Of a stretch of 64,000 bases of DNA, positions 21,107-33,850 are shown one piece after another. The stretch's first letter is position 1, and every line of letters begins with the position of its first letter. The stretch is from positions 1,674,001 to 1,738,000 of the forward strand of contig JACCLO010000004.1 in the NCBI GenBank assembly GCA_029448655.1. The letters are read 5' to 3'. The position numbers were made by a program, and so were the translations under genes. The notes beneath the pieces are model-generated. The model was not told the origin of the DNA and ran no database searches. It worked only from the letters and a program-made list of their open reading frames with translations. The stretch comes from Wolfiporia cocos (Eukaryota > Basidiomycota > Agaricomycetes > Polyporales > Phaeolaceae).

Positions 21107-24100
21107 TTCTCCCTTTTATCATGGCCGATCACCGATGTTATTATTTAGTCGCACGCGTTTGAATTATCTGTCTAGTTCAATCTACCGTCAAAATTCCCAA
21201 AATGCTTGAACTGCTGGCAGTGCGTCTGCCATTAATGCTAACAACTTCGAATATGCATCATCTGTATCATCCTATGGGGCTTCGCCAAGCTTGCGGCAGC
21301 GTTCTAGATCTCTTGTATTGATGTTCAGTCTCTCACAGTCGCGTTCTGTGATACATTACGGCACCGGCTATTTGTTCTAATACTCATCCCGTCATTGCCA
21401 CATTACACGAGTCACATGCATCAGTTTCCTGGTTGAGATAATCAGCATGCAACAGTTGTGACATTGCCATGGGTGTATGTGCACATCACACGGGGGAAGA
21501 GGCCCAATTGTACACTAGCCGCCGCAGGGTATGTCGAAGATCTAGACCATTTGTGCTTATCAGGTACAAGTCCTGCCTTGACTGATATGTCGTCATCTAT
21601 TGACTCACATACCATAGCTGTTATGCGCTGCGCGAGAACTATAACGTGTCCCTTAAGAGCCCGGCCACAGTTTGTTCTGCCACCACCAATATACGCTCCG
21701 CAACCCGAGCACGAGGCATCTACTAGCCGCAGCGGCACGACCGACAGCGACTTCCCTATGTAACGGCATTGCGGCGCACTGCTTCAACAGATTTGGATCT
21801 GTGATATTCTCACTTATTGCATAGTACTATCAGGCTGTGTGATGGCACAGCTACCAAATGAACGCTGATACTCTCGGACTTCAGCATCGACATCTCATGC
21901 AAGTTTCCTCGATATTTAGAGATCTGTAACGTACACTTTATCTGGTGCTATCACGAATAGATATCGCAATGTGCCTCATAGCTGGATGATCGTGGGCTCG
22001 TTCATGTCGAATATCTTCCGTGTTGGATGATACATTAGCACCACTTATTCTCTCGAGCGGTGAGATCTTCTTGTAGTAGTTCCATGAGTTCACAGTCTCT
22101 AATTAATATTACATACTCGTTATATATCTTTTGTCATCAGCAATCGAGCCGTCAAGGCCCTTGAAACATCTGCCAAATCGGACCAGTCACGTACTATATA
22201 GTTGGATCTGATGGGATTTTCACTCTTGCTGTAGACCCCGTCCGTGTCCACAACATTCCTGCGTGGTATCGTAAAGCATAGCATACAGTTGCAGCCCCTG
22301 TGCAGACATGGCATGCAATAGAGCAGCGATACGCCATTAATTATTCCGACCAACCAATTTGGGTATTCCGCTGGTAGAGTCACTGGCCGAGGAGTTCTCG
22401 GGTTCGCAATGCGAGGGATGGATAGACGCTTATGGTTTCCGAGATGAACGGAACAGTAGCAGCAGCGGGGACCGCAAGTGTTTCTTCTGCTAAGGACTAG
22501 ACACAGCACAGCATATATTGCGTGAGTGCATTCTCTGCTCTGAATAATACGTTTTGACAGTTGTACCTATTAAGAAGTGGCTGCCTTACTCACGGGCTGG
22601 CGGAGGCACCGCGATAAATTTTGAAGCTTGCATCAAGGAGCGAACCAACTCTGCATTTCAAAATAATGAGGCCTGAGGTGTCGGATGACGTGAGACGAGT
22701 ACCAAGCGCTAAGCGCTAAGAAACCCCTTAACCCACAGCATTATGTAATACAACTCAGGCCTCAATTGCAATACGCCGCTCATTCTCAATAAGCTTGGCC
22801 TCGCTTGTCTACACCTGCTATAACCGTGGTCGTTGACTTCATAAAACTATTATTAGAAGCTGCTCTGGACTTGCTGCGAGTGAAAGTCTGAACCACGCAA
22901 TCAATGAAAGCATTCTCACCCATGATTTGTTGGCTTCTCCTTCCTAACTTTCGTAACGCTTTGCTAATTGCTCTGACACGGTGGAATGATTCTCTATGGC
23001 TGCCTGATTGATGTCTGCGTGTATCCGCACCACTGTAGATTGCGCTTGCTACGTGCTCGAGGGAACCTTCGGGGGAGCCTTCGGTCTGTGCCTTTGTAGT
23101 CGTCCACTGGCTTGTTCGAATAAGCTCAGAGAGAAAGATCGCGAAGGAAGACTGCCTTCCGATCCGAGTAGAGGTGGAACAGATGGAGCGAATCGAGGCA
23201 GACAAGGAAATGAAGGGACGATATGCTTGGCAAAGCCAGTATGTTAGGTAACGTCGATAATCTGACTCCACAGAGGTCCAACAGTCTCCGGATAAGCGTC
23301 CGTACGATGTGAAGAGTCTGACGCGCCAGAGCTACGAGAAATGAAAGCATATCCGCGTCATAGAACCGTCATGCATTATTCCACCACTTGGTCTTGGAGG
23401 CATGAATCGAAGAGTGCATGCCCATCACAGAGTGCTTGAAGCATAAAACGACCATCGTACTGGGTGCAATTGGATTGTACTGCATGACCACCGGATGCTG
23501 AGTCTATGTCTAGGGCAGTTGCCAAGTCCGTGATGTTCTCGATACAAGCTATTTCATTGATGCTGTTCAAACCCAGCAACACCATGGGCGCATCCAGTAT
23601 GGCCACGAGAGCCTCGACGTCATTGTAATGCATATATACTAAGAGAGAGCTCACAAGATGTGCTCAGTATCACACACCTTCACCGCTTATGAGCGTCGGA
23701 GAATCGTAGTATGAATCGTAGCGGCGCTTTTGCGCGGACATCTCCTGTTGAAGGCCACAAACGCAACACCGAACGAACGCGACATGCGAACGCTCGCACG
23801 AGTTGTTGAACGGCGTCTTGCGGTGACACAGCGGCATCAGGGAGCCCGCGGGTGGGCCGATCTGTGGCCATGGACGCTAGGCGGAGGGCCAGTGAAGTTG
23901 ATCTCTAGACCCAGCGCGGAGGCCTCGCTGACCAACAGACCAAACTAGAATGGCCAAGGATGATTTTCAGCGACCGCGAACCTGCGCCCACCGGGTCACA
24001 CCGAACAAGCCGTCCTTCATCAACCTGATCGGAGGTGATCCGCAGATTCTGTATATGAGAAGGGTTGCCGGAGTTGAGGTCGGCGGAATAGAGGTCAGTG

Positions 24101-25979
24101 GTCCATCACTATGCATTCGACGGTCCTTGGGAGCCTCAGCCAACTCCTCCTCACTGTGTAGACGTCAATAATCACACGTGTCTCAATCAGACGAAGAACT
24201 CTGACAAGGTCAAGCCCTCACCTCGCTACCAGCGGGAAGTAGTGACTGCGCCGCTCAGCATCACGGTGTGTCGCGGTTGTTCAGGAGTCGGATGTGCAGC
24301 AGGTGTGTAATTAGGTTCACTGAATGTTCGATGGCATCTCACGTCGACAATATGAGACGCGGGATTGGTTGGCCAGCAAGGCCTGAGGCCTGATGCCGTG
24401 TCATCAAGGATTATCAGTGTCTCTACTATCTGTCAGTTCGGATAGTGGGCATCCATTCGTCCCAAGGCTCACCTGGTCTAGTGCGATTCACCCAGGTCCA
24501 AGTGTGCCTGCTCGTCGTACACTCTCACATGTCTCCCGTCCAAACAGCATGTTATCGATGGCGAGGAAGCAGATTCGGTGAGCCCCCAATCCACCATGCA
24601 ACTAGCAGTTCAGGCTTATCCGAATGCGAGATAGGAGCTACCTATGCTCGCCTGCTGGAAGGAGGTCGCCGTTCGCCATGCCTATGCCCCTGTGGTACTT
24701 GGGCCGACAGGCCCACTCGCTGTCATGATCTTCCACATCGCCTTCCCCCCCCGGTCATAGCCAGATATATCATTTGGCATGGGATATCCGTTCAGTCCTC
24801 TAGCGTTGTTCTTTCGAAGCCCCGTCAGCATGGCTGACTGTAACTAGTGACGACGAAGTCAACAAGGCCAGCTGGAGGCTGCAGAGAGGGTACTATACCG
24901 ATATCCTAGGGATGGTCTTGCCGTTTGCTATTGATCGGAGACGAAACAAGGCGAGCTCCTATCAGCAAGAGGCCAGCCGCACTGGAGATGGTGGAAGGAT
25001 ACCAAAATATCAACTCGGTGGGCGTCATTTATGTTTATTGAACTGAATTGAGCTATCCGGAGACGCTAACCAATGGATGTTACCTTCTTCCCATCTACTT
25101 GACGGCATGCTCTACGGCGACGGTTATCTTCATACCTTCGCAGCTCCGACATTGCGTCGAGAGGACTGATACGCATTGCATGGCGGTACGAGCAACTGTC
25201 GTTTCGTGTCGCTGATGGCATGTTCAAAATCATTCTGCGGTCGTGATAGCCGATACTACCCTGATTTTGTGTGATGCCTGGCCAAAATTACGTTCCCAGT
25301 ATATGCTGCTAATCATCTTCAAAGAAATCTGCCTGCACGGATATCCGTCGCCCTTGTGCGCTCATTGGCTCCGCAGCGAGGTCATGCGACGCGGGTATCA
25401 GCGCCGCGGACACACATTGCGGACCCCGGCGGTCGCTCTTTCCAGACAGCACGCAAGATGTCCCCGTCTATCTTTCGGTCGTTCAGGACCAGGGCGCGCG
25501 ACGGAAAGCGTGCACGTCTGCGCAAACGAGCAGCTCGGTCAGGGAACGATTGCTGCCGCTGCCGTGCATTGTGACCTCCGCGTTGCATTCGGAAATTAAA
25601 ATTAATGACTCCACTGTCGGTTCGCCGACCTTCCAGCCACATATGCGACTATCCAAGAGACCGATGGTTTGATATTGGCGGCGGTCGGGCAACAAGGCAA
25701 ATCCTGATGGCCGTACGTACTTCGCTTACCACCGTCGAGGATTATATCCTTCTGCAGCGTGTCTGAAACTGACTGTTTCGGTTGAGAAAGTCGTGGTCTG
25801 TGGTGCGTATCCTCATATCCTGCCATGCTTCCTGGGCGTCGTATGAATTTGCCCTCGATGCGAGGACGGAGAGGCGGATAGTAGTGTCTGTGGTAGTCGA
25901 CCGACACTGCGCCGGCTGGAGTATCAATACTTAAGCACACAAGTGCTCTAGCACTGTCATCACCCATCTACATCCCGCC
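21107..25979. other. Mostly unassigned, possible gene pieces
   Basis: Weak candidates: 21458-21763 (+), ending in a Pro/Ser-rich tail like a true C-terminus; about 23039-23312 (+), where a frame from a TAG acceptor at 23038 runs through VEVEQMERIEADKEMKGRY to a gtaacg donor and a short last exon; 23376-23654 (-), with VEALVAILDAPMVLLGLNSI; and 23950-24171 (+). None carries a domain I can name. Confidence 0.3.
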
Positions 25980-26828
25980 ATGGCTGAATACGATATCGCT
26001 GATAGCCACCGTGGTATGGCTGAGTCACTTTGCGATATTAGACCCGTCGCCATCAGTACCTATTCGGCACTTGCGCACGCTATCGACGAGGTATGTATTC
26101 ATTCATCACTCGCACAGTGCGACTATTCGTAATGCGGTCCCTACCAGCGATACATCACCACCAGGCCCAATGAAGCCATTAATCCTGAGAGAGAAGTTCG
26201 CGAACAAGTTCCCTTAACTCCTTACAACTACAAGACTAGGGTCGATAAGGCCAAACAACGAACGTTTTACGTAAAGGATGGTCAGGGAGTCAGACTCGAT
26301 CGCGGCGCACAGGAAAATTATGGAAAATTGAATGGCGCGTGTGAGTTTCCGGAAGGTGAACACATCTTCGATGGGATGGGCGACGCTATGAGGGCCTCCC
26401 TGCAAATACATGTGATGATTCATTAGCTCAATAGAAAGCATTGCACTGATCTTCTACTGAACAGTGGCCCAATCTCGATCAGCCGTGGCACATCCAGATA
26501 CGGATCAGAAACGAAACCCGGGAAAGAAGATTATTTGACGCCAAGAAGACAATTCACGAGATCTGCAAAGGCATCGATAAGATTTATCAGGTAATGTCTC
26601 CGCTCCGTGGGATTCTATGCGCTCTTGCTCATGAGGCTGAGAACCTTGCATGCTCTGCGAAACAAGGACAATCAGGGCAACATGCGGCCACCGGTGGAGT
26701 GGCGGTTGGGTCCTGAGGGTATCCAACTAAAGGATCTGTATCTTGACGCTGTGAAAACCATCCCGCCTTCGAAGAGCTTCGAAGTTGAGCTATCAGTTCG
26801 CCGCATCCAGGTCAAGGCGGATGCATGA
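25980..26828 (+). CDS. Uncharacterised family protein C (complete, 4 exons)
   Basis: Exons 25980-26090, 26148-26411, 26465-26590 and 26667-26828 are all phase 0, with introns of 57, 53 and 76 nt and GT..AG ends. They give a 220-residue protein from ATG (context gccATGg) to TGA. Features in order: an N-terminal MAEYDIADSHRGMAESL, a basic middle (YKTRVDKAKQRTFYVKDG), IHWPNLDQPWHIQI at the second junction, a basic helix (RERRLFDAKKTIHEICKGI), and EWRLGPEGIQLKDLYLDAV near the end. The second half aligns with the genes at 3.5 and 20.5 kb. It has no signal peptide and no membrane segment. Function is unknown; it is shorter than family B. Confidence 0.7.
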
Positions 26829-28352
26829 AGCCTCAATGCCAGAACACATTATGTACGCTCTGTTATTCCGATACATGATGTGATTAGTGTTGAAGTAGCG
26901 CACGTCGCCGTCGGTTTCGGGGCGCGATCGGCGGTACCTGACGCAATCGATGGGACGGTGATGGTCCGTGCGAGAGGGGTAGTTTAGTATTTGGGCGGGA
27001 GGCGGTGTACGTACCTTAGCCGTTTGTACTCAACGTACCGGAATCTAGTCACTGCGAATTGACGTGCGTGCGAGGGCGACTACGCGGAACGTACGCCGGA
27101 AAAGTCAACAATTAGGCGTATCTGAATTCCTGTGATCAGGTCGCCCACGAGAAGCTGTGTAGATACGTGGCCGCATGATCGTTTATTACTGCATATACTT
27201 GCTTGTCTCGCTCTATGTTTGTCCGCTGCCTGCTGGCATCCTTCATTAGAAGCGTTTTGCTCACGAAAATCATCATTCTTTTTTTCCGAGGTAGTGCAAG
27301 AAATATGACAACAAGGAGTTGTGGAGTGTGGCATCATTAGGCAACATGCATGGTAATACGCTAAGCAGGATCTGTTACCGTCGTCGTTCGGCTATGCTTT
27401 CGGCGTACATCTGATGAAAGGAGATAAATGACAGTACTTGGATACTATTACTGGTATGCGTTGCAATGCTCAGATCAAGGACTACCCTTCACCCGCCCAT
27501 TTCATAAGTCTGGTAGTGGAGCTCAAAAAACCGGCGCCACAGTGATGACTATGGTTAGCAAAACATCTCTAATCATGCACATGTATCGTAGATCAAAAGT
27601 CACTGGTAAGAATCGAGCCAATCGACGCGTCAATATTCAGGTATTCAAAGCCGAGCGGCTTTGGCTACGGACCCCGTCGCGCTATTCGCGCGGTGGCTGT
27701 CGCACAGATTCTGGGGCTTCTTGCGATGTGAGCTGTGCATCTTCGCAATTGCTTTGACGACGAACAACATCATTATCCTTCTAATTATCTCTGACCTTGC
27801 ATAACTCTGTGGCGGTTTCCCATGCCATCGGTGACTCGTTGTCTGTTGCCACCAAAGTAGAGAGCGTGGATGTGTTGTCGGAACATAGATACGAGGGAGC
27901 GAGGCGTCTCCTTCCGCGATGGCGAACGCTCGTGACAAAAAGAAGAGCGCACGGGAGCTCTATAGCGTCGACTTCGATCCAGAGACAGACATCCGACTGA
28001 TGTAGCATCTCTTCATGTGATTTGTACCGCGTCATTTTGCGAAGCATTCTACTCGCACCCGGGATCATCGATGTAAAGAGGTGGACGATTCTCGTCCAGG
28101 ATCTTCCTTATAGAAGACGCACCCAGTATTTTACTATCCACGGGCGAAATCAATATCAGTGACGGCGGTGACAAGTGTTGCACAACAACCACGACACATC
28201 CTCTGTAGCGATTGCAATACCTGAATTACACCTCTAGCAAAATGATTAATGAGAAAGGTTCCCTGTCAGCCGTGCGAACGGTTGACGATAATTCACCCTC
28301 AGGAACAAGTCCAGCATTTCATGCATCAGATCGATCTATGTATTCTCACAGG
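26829..28352. other. No recognised gene
   Basis: Frames at 27428-27757 (+) and 28068-27781 (-) are open but show no known motif. No repeat boundaries were seen. Confidence 0.4.
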
Positions 28353-28503
28353 TTACCCTTCGTGTAATTGTAAAAGGTCAGTAGAAGATTTACCTACATC
28401 TCTCGTGAGGAGAATGCACCTATGAGAAGAAGTTCCTGCTACGCGGCTATCTGAAGAGCCTTCATCGCGTGTGGAGGCCATGCAGTCGTATGTTCTTCCA
28501 TCG

Positions 28504-29219
28504 AGGGACTTCAGTCAACTATCTTAATCTGCCAACTGCCCTTCACTTAAGAAATCGCAGTTGCGAGCTAGGTTTGCACGCAGATTAATCTGCTAGCTGC
28601 GGCAGATTAATCTACTGTGACAATAAAATGGTACATCCAGGATTTGAACCAAGGACCTTAGCACAGATGAGAATAAGAGCATTGCAGCATAATTAGCCAA
28701 CTGAGCCATAGTGACAACAGTGACCAATGACCAATCAAAATATATATAACGCAAATTTTACACACAATTTCCGCAAATCATCAAGGCAACTAACTGCTAC
28801 AACAAGCGTAAAGAAATCAATGATAGTGGTTGCTTGTTTTACCATGCCTGACCTGGAGCAATTCACAATGGGAAAGTTGAATACACTGGAATCACAAGTC
28901 TTTAGAGGCAGATTCATTTGTATTTGTGTTATGGAAGATGTTAAACTGCGAAAATGAAGTTTACAAAATACTCTATATATTTCTTAAAAGTGTGAAGATT
29001 CTAGTTGCACTGTAGCTCAGTTGGCTAATGTATGCCCCGATGCTCTTATTCTCATCCATGCTAAGGTCCTTGGTTCGAATCCTGGATGTACCATTTTATT
29101 GTCACAGTAGATTAATCTGCCGCAGCTAGCAGATTAATCTGCATGCAAACCTAGCTCGCAACTGCGATTTCTTAAGCGAAGGGCAGTTGGCAGATTAAGA
29201 TAGTTGACTGAAACTCTAC
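28504..29219. mobile_element. tRNA-like MITE, copy 2 (716 bp)
   Basis: It starts AGGGACTTCAGTC and ends GACTGAAACTCTAC between perfect 8-bp duplications TTCCATCG (28496-28503 and 29220-29227). It shares arms and core with copies 1 and 3; the 60-codon core frame is here on the minus strand (28917-28735). It lies inside the last exon of a host gene. Confidence 0.88.
29004..29097 (+). promoter_or_regulatory. tRNA-like Pol III promoter in MITE arm (best copy)
   Basis: TAGCTCAGTTGG (29013-29024) and GGTTCGAATCC (29072-29082) are exact A- and B-box matches, followed by TTTT at 29094-29097. Transcription would run towards the element end and on into the host gene in antisense. Confidence 0.7.
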
Positions 29220-29773
29220 TTCCATCGCCCCTTGATGGATCATCAGGATCACGCGATTGAGTACTGGCTTTGAGCTTCGGGCGTAATGCAGCCAGGATCC
29301 TGCGCCGCTTGATCTTATGATACTGGATGAATATGCATTGATCATTTCTGTTGTTGTCGCTCTGGCCTCCATCGGAATCACTTTCCCTGATCTCAGTATG
29401 AGAGTATAATGACGCCCTGTGGTACCATACAGGTGTCACGCCCTCGTGTCCAAAGAACGTCACTGAGATCCCCTCCTTGCCACTGTTGCTACAGTAGAAG
29501 GATACATGACCATTACGGGCTGCATGTGTGCTTGCAGCAATTAGCCAGTCGGAAGTCTTGATCCAACCAGTGATGAAGACCAAATCACTTTGCCCGAAGA
29601 CCAAATCGACATGCTTTGCCAATATACAGTACCACTCATTTGTGTTTCGATGGATGTAGTCTTTGATGCCCCGGCTACTGCAGCGCCTCTCATGAGCGGT
29701 TCCACTAGGCACAAGTAGCAGAGCCGCTTGGTCATCAGTATAATTGAGGTGCATACCGATTTCCCCTATGTCC

Positions 29774-32349
29774 CTGAACCAGTGTGAGTTGTAAGCGTTC
29801 GATGATGGCGTTCACATACGTCAGTGTGAACGTAAAGCGTACCCTCTGTGGAGCACAGGCGTCTTACTGCTGCTTTTGAGCATGCGAGGGTATATGCGCC
29901 ATTGCTTGTCAATTTGATGTGTGGGATCAATGGCCATCAGCAAAACCACAATGTCCTTAAATTGCCTTAGTTTCCTTGATTCAGACAATCAAGATGCAAA
30001 GTCACTCAGTCATGGATGACTTATTTCAGTAGATTCACTTCTGAAGTCAGCTGATTCAGACAGATCAAGGCATGATTCAGACAAATCAAGTCACAATTCA
30101 GATGAGTTCAGATTGTAATTATAACACAAACAAAGGTAGCTCAGGTGCACACAGTAGCAATCTGTCATTGATAGATCATACCTAGGCCTGTACATTTATA
30201 CACTGGTAATGCTATGCTTCGGCAAGCGCTATAGAGGTACTTCAGGAATCAATCCACTTCCGAATAATAATTACTCACAATCACTGTCACCACATCGGTG
30301 AGTCTGCCATTGATCAAGCCTATGACCTTATTCAATGTCTGGTTCATACCTCTACTATCAGTGTCGGTTTCGTCAAAATTAAGATCAATGTATTCTTTAT
30401 TACTGATGATGTTGAACTGATGCTGAGCAGTCACTGAAGCATCACAGATGCTAACTCAGGTCTAGCAGACACAAGGGATATCATATAAGGTCACATATAA
30501 CAACACCATGCTGAATGCATATTGATTTGATTGTTGGAAGTCAACGCGCTCGGCGTGCGATGGTGCGATTGGAGTCGCGCATCGATCAGAGTCAATAGCA
30601 TGCCAAGACGGAAATGGCGGGTGCGGCGGGAGTCGGGGGGATGATAATCGGGGCGGTACGGGCAGATGAGTCACCGTTAGCATAAAATGGGGCGGATTGT
30701 ACGTACCTACACTGTGCCTTTGTAACCCATCCAGACGAAGTCCCTGGAGTCCGAAAGGGAGTGTGTGGCCTCATGAGCGGGCGCCTTCCCGTGAATTTCG
30801 ACATCGATATCCTCTTGCACCTGCAGATCTGCCACAGGTGTAGCATCGAGCACAACCTGTGCAGATAGCAGGCGTTAGCTTTGAGCCTGTAGCAGATGAG
30901 AGTACATATGTGGTTGATTATGCTGTGCATGGCTGTGTCGAAGAGGAATGTCAGGCCTCTGCCGTTCGTGGGATGGGCTGCGGAGATGTGTGCTGATGCT
31001 TTCTACAAGAGCGGTATCAAGTATGGGCATTGCACACCAGTGTGAATAGCACACCTCATGTATGAACGACCCGAAGACTCTGTGAGTCAAATGACACAAA
31101 CCAGAATATGAGTTCAACTATATGCTCCACTCACACTAGTGTCTTATACTTCTCGGAAATCTGCTTCAGAGTTGCAGCCAAGTTATGTAAGATTGAAGTA
31201 TGTTTCTGCACAACCCTGGGCAGCGGCCAGATCCGAGTCTCTGCAGGAGTAGGTTGCAGCTTTTTCTTAAGAGTCCAGAAAGTCACCGGGGCATTCAGTC
31301 GATTCTCTGTGTGAGCCACATGGTATTATCGTCGAGATTCAAATGAGCTAATTAGAGCAGCAAATAGGAAGGTTCCGGCAACACACATGCTAGAAGGCAA
31401 GACTGGCAGAGTATGTGAGTATCCGAGCGACTAAAGGTTTGTGGATCCGATCGACATACAGTTTAAGGTTTACGGCTTACCAGCAGCTACACGCCACAAA
31501 CCTGATGGATATACACATGATATTTCGATTTCTGTGTCCCTTATTCACAAGTTCCTTCAACACTACATATATGCAGATCATCCCAATGCTTCATATATAC
31601 TGGCACCGGGCGATTTCCATATCACTCAGCTTTGGCGGCATTCTATATGCTGGGCGATCCTTCTGGCATGTGTGGCGCAAATATATTCATGCTTCTTAGA
31701 GTGAAGGAAGAGTCCGGGCCGCTGTGACTGTATTCGGTGATGAATAAGGCTTCCAGGGACTACACGTTGTGTCAGTGCGGCTATTATGTTTCTAATGCTG
31801 AGATAACATACCCGTGCGCACCGGTCAAGTGGTTCTCAGAGGTCAGTAATGAGAAATCTCGACATTAGCATGCGGGTTGCTGCCAAGCGTGACTACTAGT
31901 ATGACAGCATGGGTAGGCTTTTTGCTCAGTCATCTATCTATACAACATTTCGCAGTGCACATCTTATCAGTGTGTATGGAGCACTCTTCATTCCATGGAA
32001 TCTGCAGCTTATGGACTCCTTTGGACGTAAATAAATATGCCAACCATCATGCTCATGCAATTGCTTTCTGTGTACCTTGTTGGAACATTTACTTCAACAT
32101 GTTCTGGAATGTATGAATGCACAGTCAGACTATCATATTCTGAGCCAACTGAGAATGTCTGATTGCATCTGCCTTGATCTTAATTTACAGGATCTTCGGG
32201 CAATCAAGCTTAATTAAGTCTGGTTCAGGAATCCAAGTCCAGACTCAGACAATTAAGAGTGATCAGAACAAATTCAGAAATCATAGCTTTGCTGATGGGT
32301 GGAACGGCTGAAAGTGGAAGGGACCCAAGTCTGCCCAACGTCAATTTAC
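29774..32349. other. Inserted, repeat-like DNA with unassigned frames
   Basis: GATTCAGACAAATCAAG-like motifs recur at 29970-30120, and related CAGACAATTAAG / GCTTGATT motifs at 32150-32290, suggesting subterminal repeats of one DNA element of about 2.3 kb. Frames inside (30434-30249 minus, 31319-31131 minus, 31441-31704 plus) look protein-like but match no transposase I know. TIRs and a target duplication were not found. Confidence 0.35.
30607..30810. repeat. Third copy of the 6-kb fold-back repeat unit
   Basis: It shares CCAGACGAAGTCCCTGGAG, GCGCCTTCCCGTGAATTTCG and ATTTTATGCTAACGGTGACT (reverse complement) with both arms at 5985-6110 and 6310-6480, in single-arm form. Confidence 0.65.
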
Positions 32350-32696
32350 GTCTGCCTCAGATGGCTGGGAAGCATTGAGGAGGCAGTAGAAGCGCCCTTG
32401 CAAGATGAAGCTGACATCGCCAATGTTGATTTCACCCATCTTGTGAGGCTCTGGATACCACAGAGGATGGCCATATCCCTTCTCCAACAATAGCCTAGCA
32501 TATACATCCCAGGCTGTCTCCATTACTCGTGGGCCTTCTGGATATAGTGACAGAGTATAGCTAGGCAGAGATCGAGATTGAATCATGACACACGCTACAA
32601 CCTAAGACACACACCCAGGGGAATGTTACTCGCACAAAGGCACATTCCTGGTCCAGGGCATCTAAGGCTGAAGAGGCCAAGACAAGTAGTGATGTG

Positions 32697-32710
32697 CCGG
32701 CCTGGCCCGG
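32697..32710. mobile_element. hAT left-end fragment
   Basis: TAGTGATGTGCCGG matches the hAT ends at 8.78 and 12.83 kb, but the body is cut after about 14-20 bases by an LTR. Confidence 0.45.
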
Positions 32711-33811
32711 TGTTATGGATCAAATATCTATCACAATGCGACTTAGCATGTGATACCAGAGCCCTAAGCTCTCTCCATACGCCGTAGTCGTCCTGCAAGG
32801 GAAGACGCAGGCGTACCGTTGTAATGTCGATGCCGTCGTTAGGCGCTAACCAGCAGACTAGCAGAGAGGAGACGAGGAGAGGGGACTGGCACACAGAGGC
32901 AGAGTTGTCAAAGGGGCCTTGGTGCCCAACGATGAGATTATTAGTTCTGAGGTGTAAGCCTCAGAACTCTACGACTTATATACATGGGGAGTGGTCGCAT
33001 TATTGTACTACGACCTGCCCTAAACGTAAAGGCCCGTGCTGCCAGTAATGGCGTAGCTAAGGGGCGTCGTCATGTAACTAAGTCAGGTGATGATCTGAAG
33101 CTAGCGCTGACCAGGCGCTACTACAGATGGTCATCTAATCTAATCTAACTACGGAGGTGCTGGCTGGTGCGTAGCGCTGGTACAGTCGCATTGAGGGCTG
33201 GGGTGCTCACACAGAGCCCAGGAGACCTACAATAAATCTGTAAAAAATGGGAGCGAGTCCCAGACCTTCCAGTCTGTGACAATATCCGTTCAATCGCAAA
33301 ATAACCAGGTTGAGTTACTCAGTGTATCGAGTAGCGCACTACTTGTCGGACTCCTCAGAGTCAGAGCGTCAATATACAAGCTGCAGGCTTAATTGCTTAG
33401 GCCTTTGAGAACGAGTATAAGATCCTTGTAATTCAACAAGGTCGAGCTGAGGAACTCGACCGGTATTTACATCAGGTTATATACTGCGGTCTGTTAATCG
33501 GGGTCATAGTGTCCTTGGTACTGCTACTATTAAGTCCGTCAGGCTAACGACATAAGTAATAAAGGAGAAGTGTTGCGGTTGAGCGCAACAAGGGATGAAA
33601 CGCGGAACTACTGTGGTTAGACACAGAATATCAGCTAGAACGCGATGCGAATGCGGAGAGTGGGCATAGGGTTGTTATACATGAAACAGGGCCTACGGTT
33701 GAACGGAGGCCCCTAGAAATAGAGCGCTGGGTACGGCGGTTGAACGCTAAGTCCTAATACACAGTGCGGCCTCAAAGAGAATATTCGAGTGTACCTGGTA
33801 AGATTGTAACA
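32711..33811 (-). repeat. Gypsy-family LTR, old copy, split by another LTR
   Basis: The pieces 32711-32728 and 33287-33811 join into a 543-bp minus-orientation relative of the Gypsy LTR at 36070. Shared blocks are TGTTA[CT]GG at the end and GAGAACGAGTATAAGA with AACAAGGTCGAGCT inside. Several differences are CG to TG or CA. Flanking 5-mers (CCCGG, GTGCA) do not match, so it may be a fragment. Confidence 0.65.
32729..33281 (-). repeat. Solo LTR nested in the older LTR, TSD ATATC
   Basis: 553 bp flanked by perfect ATATC (32724-32728 and 33282-33286). On the minus strand it begins TGTCACAGACTGG. It has the hairpin AGTTCTGAGG/CCTCAGAACT next to a TATATA box, the same plan as the TRIM LTR. The other terminus is TA where CA is expected, a C to T change. 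Confidence 0.75.
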
Positions 33812-33850
33812 GTGCAGCCCCCTTACTAGTACAGGTCTTCTCATCTACAT

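Larger units (their letters stand above)
28353..32586 (-). pseudogene. Agaricomycete family gene (PLWYPEP type), broken by insertions
   Basis: The 5' exon 32586-32350 (79 codons, donor gtaaat) encodes MIQSRSLPSYTLSLYPEGP.. and GYGHPLWYPEP..INIGDV. The 3' exon, from 29773, encodes ALLLVPSGTAHERR, WYCILAKHVDLVFG, VFITGWIKTSDWLIA and NDQCIFIQYHKIKRRRI. The two halves match the start and end of a very common Agaricomycete protein family of unknown function (G-[YH]-PLW-x-PEP-x-IGDV, then LLLxPxGA, WY, LVTGxxK, and QCVFxRGxxI). The 3' exon is interrupted at 29219 by a 716-bp MITE; with the element and one duplication removed, its frame would run on to TAA at 28355-28353. Between the halves lie 2.6 kb of repeat-like DNA where middle exons should be. 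The full product is unlikely to be made. Confidence 0.65.

Noticed and set aside
29134..29754. A 206-codon minus-strand frame taken as a complete protein
   Set aside because: Its last part is the MITE (RVSVNYLNLPTALRLRNRSC.., also seen at the other copies), so it is a host exon fused to an insertion.
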